Part shown: positions 59,274 to 64,000 of the stretch, piece after piece | Numbering within the stretch: the stretch's first letter is position 1 | Layout of the letters: each line of letters starts with the position of its first letter | From: GCA-003244245 sp050699955 | GTDB lineage: Bacteria > Actinomycetota > Actinomycetes > Mycobacteriales > Pseudonocardiaceae | DNA: 64,000 nt | NCBI GenBank assembly: GCA_050699955.1 | Contig: JBOHGD010000007.1 | Location: 51,900 to 115,899, forward strand | Direction: 5' to 3' | Notes under the pieces: generated by a model | Database searches by the model: none | The model's input: the letters and a program-made list of their open reading frames with translations, nothing else | Told to the model about the DNA's origin: nothing | Program-made: the position numbers and the translations under genes

Positions 59274-59957
59274 TCAGCCTTCGAGGAGGTAACCGGCGCC
59301 GCGCACGGTGCGGATCCGATCAGCACCCAGCTTGCGGCGCAGGTACCCGATGTAGACCTCCACGAGATTGGAGGTCCTCGGCTGCCCCCAGACCACGGTG
59401 GCCAGCCGGCTCTGCGGTATCGGCAGGCCCGGCTCGCTGGCCAGGGCGACCAGCATCGCGTACTCCGTGGGCGAAAGGGTGATCAACCGGCCGGCGATAC
59501 TGACCAGTCGCAGTGCGGTGTCGATAGTGATCACTCCGACTCGGAGCACGGTATGGTCGGGGCGCAACCGGGTCTTGACCCGCAACCGAAGCCGGCTGAC
59601 CAGCTCCTCGACCGGGAACGGGGTGGTCAGATAGTCGTCCTGGGCGCTGCGCAGCAGTGAGACGGTCTGCTCCCGCTGCTCCCGCGAGGTCAGCGCGATG
59701 ACCGGCAGCTGCGGAGCCAGGCTACGCAAGTGCTTGAGCAGAGCGGCCGGATCCAGTCCGGCCAGCGCGACATCGAGCACTACCGCGGCGAGAGCTCCCG
59801 ATCGGGCGGCGTCGAGTACGTCCGGGACGGTGTCCAGGATCCGGGTCTCGAATCCCGATGCCCGCACCGCCTGCAGCATCCGGCTCGTTGTGTGGTGCAC
59901 AGGCACCACGAGCAGCACCGGGTGCCGGGTGACCGTCGGGCGCTGATCGGGCTGCAT
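59274..59957 (-). CDS. OmpR-family response regulator with degenerate receiver
   Basis: The 227-residue protein has a winged-helix output domain (ITLSPTEYAMLVALASEPGL, SNLVEVYIGYLRRKLGADRI, VRGAGYLLEG) and a receiver that keeps D62 (VVLDVALAG) but lacks the acidic pair (VVPVHHTT where VDDD is usual) and has Thr for the conserved Lys (YLTTPF). So phosphorylation is doubtful. No histidine kinase is adjacent. ATG 59957 chosen over TTG 59966. Convergent with TetR, nine bases apart. Confidence 0.8.
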   Translation of the reverse strand: MQPDQRPTVTRHPVLLVVPVHHTTSRMLQAVRASGFETRILDTVPDVLDAARSGALAAVVLDVALAGLDPAALLKHLRSLAPQLPVIALTSREQREQTVSLLRSAQDDYLTTPFPVEELVSRLRLRVKTRLRPDHTVLRVGVITIDTALRLVSIAGRLITLSPTEYAMLVALASEPGLPIPQSRLATVVWGQPRTSNLVEVYIGYLRRKLGADRIRTVRGAGYLLEG

Positions 59958-60198
59958 CAGTGACAAGAGTTACGCGCCGTGCGGCTCCGGACAATCGGCG
60001 AACGGCAGGACGACCCATGCGGCCGAATGGGCCTTCGAGTCCTGCTGAAAGCGTTACGGTGCGTTCGGAGCAATCGACACGCCGTTGGCAGCAATCGTCG
60101 GACACTCGTCGCACCTCACGCTCAGATCGGCGACAACGGGCTGGTAACGCTCTCAGGTTCACCCAGCTAGGTGCCGCCTTCTCCATACGGTGCCCGCC

Positions 60199-61530
60199 AT
60201 GCGACGCCACCTGCCACGCACGCTCTGGGCGACGACGTTCGTCGCCGTACTGCTCGCGCCGCTGCTGCTCGGGCTGTGGACCGGCGACGGCTCCTCAGTG
60301 CCGTCCGAACTCTCCGTCGGGGTGGGGGTGCTGGCCACCTCGGCCCTGGTCTGCGCGGTGGTGCTGCCGTCCCGGCTGCGCTCGCTGACCCAGACCTTCG
60401 GCATCGAGCAGGTCATCAACATCCACCGCTACGTCGGTCTGATCGCCGCGTTGCTGGTGGTCGCGCACCTCGCACTGGTGGTAGTGGCGGACCCGTCCAG
60501 CACTGCCCTGCTCAATGTCGACGTGGCACCCAACCGGGCCCGGGCAGCCACCGGCGCCACCGTGGCGCTCGGCGCGCTGATCGGGCTGACGCTGCTGCGC
60601 AAGCACCTGAAGCATCGCTACGAGGTGTGGCGCTGGGTGCACCTGGCACTGGCCGGTTCGGTGCTCGTACTCACCGGGCTGCACATCTGGTTGCTGAACC
60701 ACCTGGTGCGGGATGTCGCGATGCGCGTGTGGTTCACCGCTCTCGCCGTGGCCGTGCTGGGCGTGCTGGCCTATCGGTGGGTGTGGCGGCCGGTGTTCGG
60801 TGCCCGCAGCGAGTACGTCGTCCGCGAGATCCGCCCGGAGACCGACACCGTGAGCACCCTGGTCATCGAGCCCCGCAGGCCCAGGCATCGGCAGGGCTGC
60901 CGGAGCTTGGAGTTCGCCGCCGGCCAGTTCGCCTGGCTGCGTCTGGATCCGTCGGTCACCGCGCAGGAGCACCCCTTCACCATCGCCTCCAGCGCTCACC
61001 TGGGGGTCTGGACCGAGTTCACCATCCGGCACACCGGCGACTTCACTCGCGATCTGGGCCGGTTGCAGCCGGGTAGCCCGGTGTGGGTGGACGGCCCGCA
61101 CGGTGCCTTCACCGTCGACCTCGACCGCACCACCGGACTGGTGTTGATCGCCGGCGGGGTCGGGATCACCCCGATGATGAGCATGCTCCGGACGTTGGCG
61201 CACCGGCACGATCGACGCCCGCACCGGCTGGTCGTGGTGGCCCGGACCATCGACGATCTGCTGTTCCGGACCGAGATCGGCCGGCTCCAGGAGCAACTGG
61301 ACCTCACCGTGGTGGAGCTGCTCCGCCAGCCACCGCAGGGCTGGACCGGCGCGACCGGCTCCGTCGACGAGGGGCTGCTCGCCGGGTTGCTCCCGGGCTC
61401 CTTCCGGCGAAACCAGCTCGACTACTTCATCTGCGGGCCACCGGCGATGGTGACCGACGTGCTGATGGCGCTCGACGTGCTGGACGTCCCGCACCCCCGC
61501 ATCCACACCGAGCAGTTCGACCTCGTCTGA
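60199..61530 (+). CDS. Ferric-reductase-like transmembrane flavoprotein
   Basis: The 443-residue protein has about six membrane helices with haem-binding His candidates (NIHRYVGLIAALLVVAHLAL, WRWVHLALAGSVLVLTGLHI), then a ferredoxin-reductase-like FAD/NAD(P)H part: QEHPFTIASS (FAD), GLVLIAGGVGITPMMSML (nucleotide) and YFICGPPAMV. It moves electrons from NAD(P)H through the membrane, possibly to iron or oxygen. Start ATG 60199 or GTG 60190. It leads the DUF4142/DUF1996 genes on the same strand. Confidence 0.88.
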   Translation: MRRHLPRTLWATTFVAVLLAPLLLGLWTGDGSSVPSELSVGVGVLATSALVCAVVLPSRLRSLTQTFGIEQVINIHRYVGLIAALLVVAHLALVVVADPSSTALLNVDVAPNRARAATGATVALGALIGLTLLRKHLKHRYEVWRWVHLALAGSVLVLTGLHIWLLNHLVRDVAMRVWFTALAVAVLGVLAYRWVWRPVFGARSEYVVREIRPETDTVSTLVIEPRRPRHRQGCRSLEFAAGQFAWLRLDPSVTAQEHPFTIASSAHLGVWTEFTIRHTGDFTRDLGRLQPGSPVWVDGPHGAFTVDLDRTTGLVLIAGGVGITPMMSMLRTLAHRHDRRPHRLVVVARTIDDLLFRTEIGRLQEQLDLTVVELLRQPPQGWTGATGSVDEGLLAGLLPGSFRRNQLDYFICGPPAMVTDVLMALDVLDVPHPRIHTEQFDLV

Positions 61531-61555
61531 CCCCGACGCAGGAAAGGTTCATCAC

Positions 61556-62632
61556 GTGCGCCCCCCGATTCCACGCTTCATCCGATGGACCGTCGTCCTC
61601 GCCGTGATCGCCGCGTTGACGATCGCCGTGTTCCAGTACTGGAACACCAGGCAGGTCGCGGCCGGGTCCGCCCAGAGCGGCTGGACGCAGACGGCGTGGG
61701 GCCCGCTCGGACCCGCGGATCGGGTCATGTTGGTCAAGGTCAGGCAGGCCAGCCTCTGGGAGATGCCTACCAGCCAGATGGCCCAACAGCAGGGCAGCGC
61801 ACCGCGGGTGCGGGAGATAGGCAAGCTCATCTCGGCGGAGCACATGGATCTCGACGCCCAGGACCGCGACGTCGCCGAGAAGCTGGGCGTACAGCTGCCC
61901 AACCAGCCGAGCGCTCAGCAGCAGGGCTGGATGACCGAGATAGCCGGCAAGTCGGGCTCGGACTTCGACCGCACCTATGTGCAGCGGCTGCGTGCCGCGC
62001 ACGGCCAGGTGCTCACGTTCCTCGCGCAGGTTCGCGCCGGTACCCGCAACGACCTGGTCCGGTCGTTCGCCACCACCTGCACCGCGTTCGTCAGCCGGCA
62101 CATGGATTACCTGGAGAGCACCGGGCTGGTCGACTTCTCCGCGCTACCCGCACCGCCGGTTCCCGCCGGCTCGCCCCCTCAGACAGCCGCCCCCACGACC
62201 GGCGTGCCTGCCGCGGGGGCCTCGGTGGCCGGCCAGCAGCAGGTCAGCCCAGTGGCCCAGGCCACCGCGACCGTCGGTCCGAGCCACTACGACGCCGCCC
62301 TGGTCTTCATCGCAGCGTTGCTGGTGATCGGTGGTCTGCTCTGGCTGCTGGGCACCGCAGGCAGGCGAGCGCGGCAGGCTCCGCGCCGATCCGGGCCCCG
62401 ATCGCAGCCCCAGCCCCAGGCTCAGTCTGAGTCCCGGACGCAGGTGCAGCCTCGGTTCCAGCCCCAGCCCGAGTCCCAGATGCAGGTGCAGCCCCAGCCC
62501 CAGCCCCAGCACCAGCCCCAGCCCCGGTCCTATTCCCAGCCGCAGCCGCAGCCGCAGCCCCGGCCTCGAAGGGCCATGCATGCACCCGGTGATCTCACCA
62601 CGCGACCGCGGCACGCCGCCGAGCGCTGGTGA
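61556..62632 (+). CDS. DUF4142 membrane protein with Pro/Gln-rich tail
   Basis: The 358-residue protein has an N-terminal membrane anchor (TVVLAVIAALTIAVFQYWNT), an outside DUF4142 ferritin-like helical domain (ADRVMLVKVRQASLWEMPTS, LISAEHMDLDAQDRDVAEKL, AAHGQVLTFLAQVRAGTRND), a second membrane segment (AALVFIAALLVIGGLLWLLG) and a cytoplasmic tail of repeated PQPQ. The GTG start follows AGGAAAGG, 25 bases after the flavoprotein gene. DUF4142 and DUF1996 genes are often neighbours in actinobacteria; function unknown. Confidence 0.8.
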   Translation: MRPPIPRFIRWTVVLAVIAALTIAVFQYWNTRQVAAGSAQSGWTQTAWGPLGPADRVMLVKVRQASLWEMPTSQMAQQQGSAPRVREIGKLISAEHMDLDAQDRDVAEKLGVQLPNQPSAQQQGWMTEIAGKSGSDFDRTYVQRLRAAHGQVLTFLAQVRAGTRNDLVRSFATTCTAFVSRHMDYLESTGLVDFSALPAPPVPAGSPPQTAAPTTGVPAAGASVAGQQQVSPVAQATATVGPSHYDAALVFIAALLVIGGLLWLLGTAGRRARQAPRRSGPRSQPQPQAQSESRTQVQPRFQPQPESQMQVQPQPQPQHQPQPRSYSQPQPQPQPRPRRAMHAPGDLTTRPRHAAERW

Positions 62633-62691
62633 GCATCTGCGCTGGGCGATCCCACCGTCACCCGTTAACCCGCTGAAGAAACGAGGTCCTG

Positions 62692-63954
62692 ATGACACGT
62701 GGACGGCACAGACTGCCCACCCCGATACGGCTGCTGGCCATGGTCGCGGCGGTACTGACCGTCGGCGGAATCCTGGTCGCCACCGGCACCGCCCTCGCGG
62801 ACAATGCCGGCCGGCGGCAGAGCCAGGCTGGTTCGGCTCCCGGCTGCCGGTCCGGGCAGCAGGCCGGAGCCGAAGGTCAGGGTGGTGGAAACGGATCCGG
62901 AGATCGCCAGGGTTGCGCCGGGACCAAGGGGCGTGGTGGCAACAGCGAGAACGGCAACGAGAGCCAGAACAGCGGCCAAAACGACCAGAATCAGGGTAAG
63001 AACGACAAACAGGGTAGCGCGAAGAAGCAGAAGAAAAAGCAGCAGAACGCGAACGTGCAGTTTCCTGGCCGGGACCAGGCCGGTGGACCTTCCCGGAATG
63101 ACTTCGTCGATATTCAGCAGGTGACACCGAATGTCCAGGCCCCAAGGGCTACGGGCAACTCCTCCACCGGCAGCTTCACGAGCTCCTGTGGCACGAACCA
63201 GAACGGTCACCGCAACTCGGACAACCTCATCGTCTCTCCGGGCAAGGTGAACGGCGCTCAGCACGTCCACAACTATGTCGGTAACCTGTCCACCGACGCC
63301 TTCTCCACCAAAGAAAGCCTCAACGCCGCGGGCACCACCTGCGCGAACGGCGACAAGTCGACCTACTACTGGCCCGTGCTTCGCGACACCAACGGGCAGG
63401 GCAACGACGTCAACAAGGACGGCGGCGGTCTGGACGGAAACTTCGGTCAGATCCTCCAGGAGACCTCGGTGGACCTGCAGTTCCGGGGCAACTCGACCAG
63501 CCCGGTGATCGCGATGCCACAGAACCTGTCGGTTATCACCGGCGACGCCAAGGCGGTGACTAACGGGACCGCCAATGCGAACGCGGCGTGGACCTGCGCC
63601 GGCTTCGAGGACCGCACCACGACGAATTACCCACTGTGCCCGCAGGGCAGCCAGATCAAGCGCATCCTTGATTTCCCCAGCTGCTGGGACGGGACGAACC
63701 TGGACTCGGCGAACCACCGGACCCACATCGTCTTCCCGAAGGAGAACGGCGCCTGCGGCAAGGGCTTCGTGGCGGTCCCACAGCTGCGGATGACGGTGAC
63801 CTACGAGGCCCAGAAAGGCACCGGGTTCGCTCTGGACACCTTTCCCGACCAGCAGCACAACCCGGTCACCGACCACGCCGACTTCATCAACATCATGCCC
63901 ACGCAGTTGATGAAGACGGCCGTGAAGTGCATCAACTCCGGCCAGAAGTGCTGA
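62692..63954 (+). CDS. Secreted DUF1996 protein with Asn/Gln/Gly/Lys-rich N-terminal region
   Basis: The 420-residue protein has a signal peptide (LLAMVAAVLTVGGILVATGT, cleavage near ALA-DN), about 90 disordered residues rich in N, Q, G and K (NESQNSGQNDQNQGKNDKQG), then a DUF1996 domain with GAQHVHNYVGNLSTDAFST, YYWPVL and KRILDFPSCWDGTNLDSANH, HRTHIVFP. The clustered His and Cys suggest a metal site. DUF1996 is shared with fungal secreted proteins. A hairpin follows at the window end. Confidence 0.85.
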   Translation: MTRGRHRLPTPIRLLAMVAAVLTVGGILVATGTALADNAGRRQSQAGSAPGCRSGQQAGAEGQGGGNGSGDRQGCAGTKGRGGNSENGNESQNSGQNDQNQGKNDKQGSAKKQKKKQQNANVQFPGRDQAGGPSRNDFVDIQQVTPNVQAPRATGNSSTGSFTSSCGTNQNGHRNSDNLIVSPGKVNGAQHVHNYVGNLSTDAFSTKESLNAAGTTCANGDKSTYYWPVLRDTNGQGNDVNKDGGGLDGNFGQILQETSVDLQFRGNSTSPVIAMPQNLSVITGDAKAVTNGTANANAAWTCAGFEDRTTTNYPLCPQGSQIKRILDFPSCWDGTNLDSANHRTHIVFPKENGACGKGFVAVPQLRMTVTYEAQKGTGFALDTFPDQQHNPVTDHADFINIMPTQLMKTAVKCINSGQKC

Positions 63955-63978
63955 ATATGGCTGCGCCCCGTGAGTGGC

Positions 63979-64000
63979 GATGCGAGTCATAGCTCGCATC
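63979..64000 (+). terminator. Hairpin terminator after the DUF1996 gene
   Basis: GATGCGAG-TCATAG-CTCGCATC forms a perfect 8-bp stem at the right edge, 25 bases after the stop. The stem may continue beyond the window. Confidence 0.6.

Overview
The window is high-GC, gene-dense actinobacterial DNA. It most resembles the Pseudonocardiales (Amycolatopsis/Saccharopolyspora-like): GTG starts are frequent, genes often overlap by 4 bases, an XRE regulator sits next to a small Cys protein and an APH-fold kinase, there is a HelR-type RNA polymerase recycling ATPase, and iron boxes are of the IdeR/DmdR type. I saw no rRNA, tRNA or CRISPR array. No gene is a marker that fixes the genus.

Layout. 1-5.8 kb: the 5' end of a response regulator/thioredoxin reductase fusion, a frameshifted HepT (HEPN) toxin remnant, two overlapping DNA adenine methyltransferases with no visible endonuclease, and ThpR. 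6-9.9 kb: a Baeyer-Villiger-type flavin monooxygenase with a palindromic operator, a TetR regulator and an SDR fragment. 10-16.7 kb: an XRE regulator, an APH-like kinase, a stand-alone DIT1/PvcA (isonitrile synthase family) protein, and a frameshifted cyclodeaminase joined to pieces of FolD. 17.4-22.1 kb: an OpuC-type compatible-solute ABC transporter with two tandem substrate-binding lipoproteins. 22.2-31 kb: a TM0106-type nuclease, a single-chain type IIG restriction-modification enzyme, an integrase stump, and a rifamycin-response locus. That locus has a 19-bp rifamycin-associated element (RAE), an in-frame chimera of a rifamycin-type glycosyltransferase with the C-terminus of a Rox-type monooxygenase, and helR.

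31.2-32.7 kb: five very small one-helix membrane proteins in one operon, of unknown function. 33-35 kb: a decaying FAD monooxygenase/hydrolase pair. 35.3-38 kb: UDP-glucose dehydrogenase, then iron-regulated bfd and bfr. 38-48 kb: a surface-glycan locus with three acyltransferase-3 proteins, an AlgX-like protein, a giant glycosyltransferase/glycosyltransferase/FkbM-methyltransferase and a membrane protein carrying repeated kinase/FHA-like motifs. 48-55.6 kb: MsrA, two exported SH3-like proteins, VOC, DoxX and two methyltransferases. 55.6-58.5 kb: a KimA-like potassium importer and a potassium channel. 58.5-64 kb: TetR, an atypical OmpR regulator, a ferric-reductase-like flavoprotein, and a DUF4142/DUF1996 pair.

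How it fits together. The recurring theme is accessory DNA in different stages of use and decay: intact modification enzymes beside a dead toxin and a dead integrase, and a resistance operon whose drug-modifying genes have collapsed into one short fusion while the polymerase-protecting gene is intact. The most interesting items are the RAE/chimera/helR operon, the five-gene membrane micro-protein operon, the split cyclodeaminase/FolD chimera and the glycan locus with one acyltransferase lacking its catalytic His. All function calls rest on reading motifs by eye; no database search was run.
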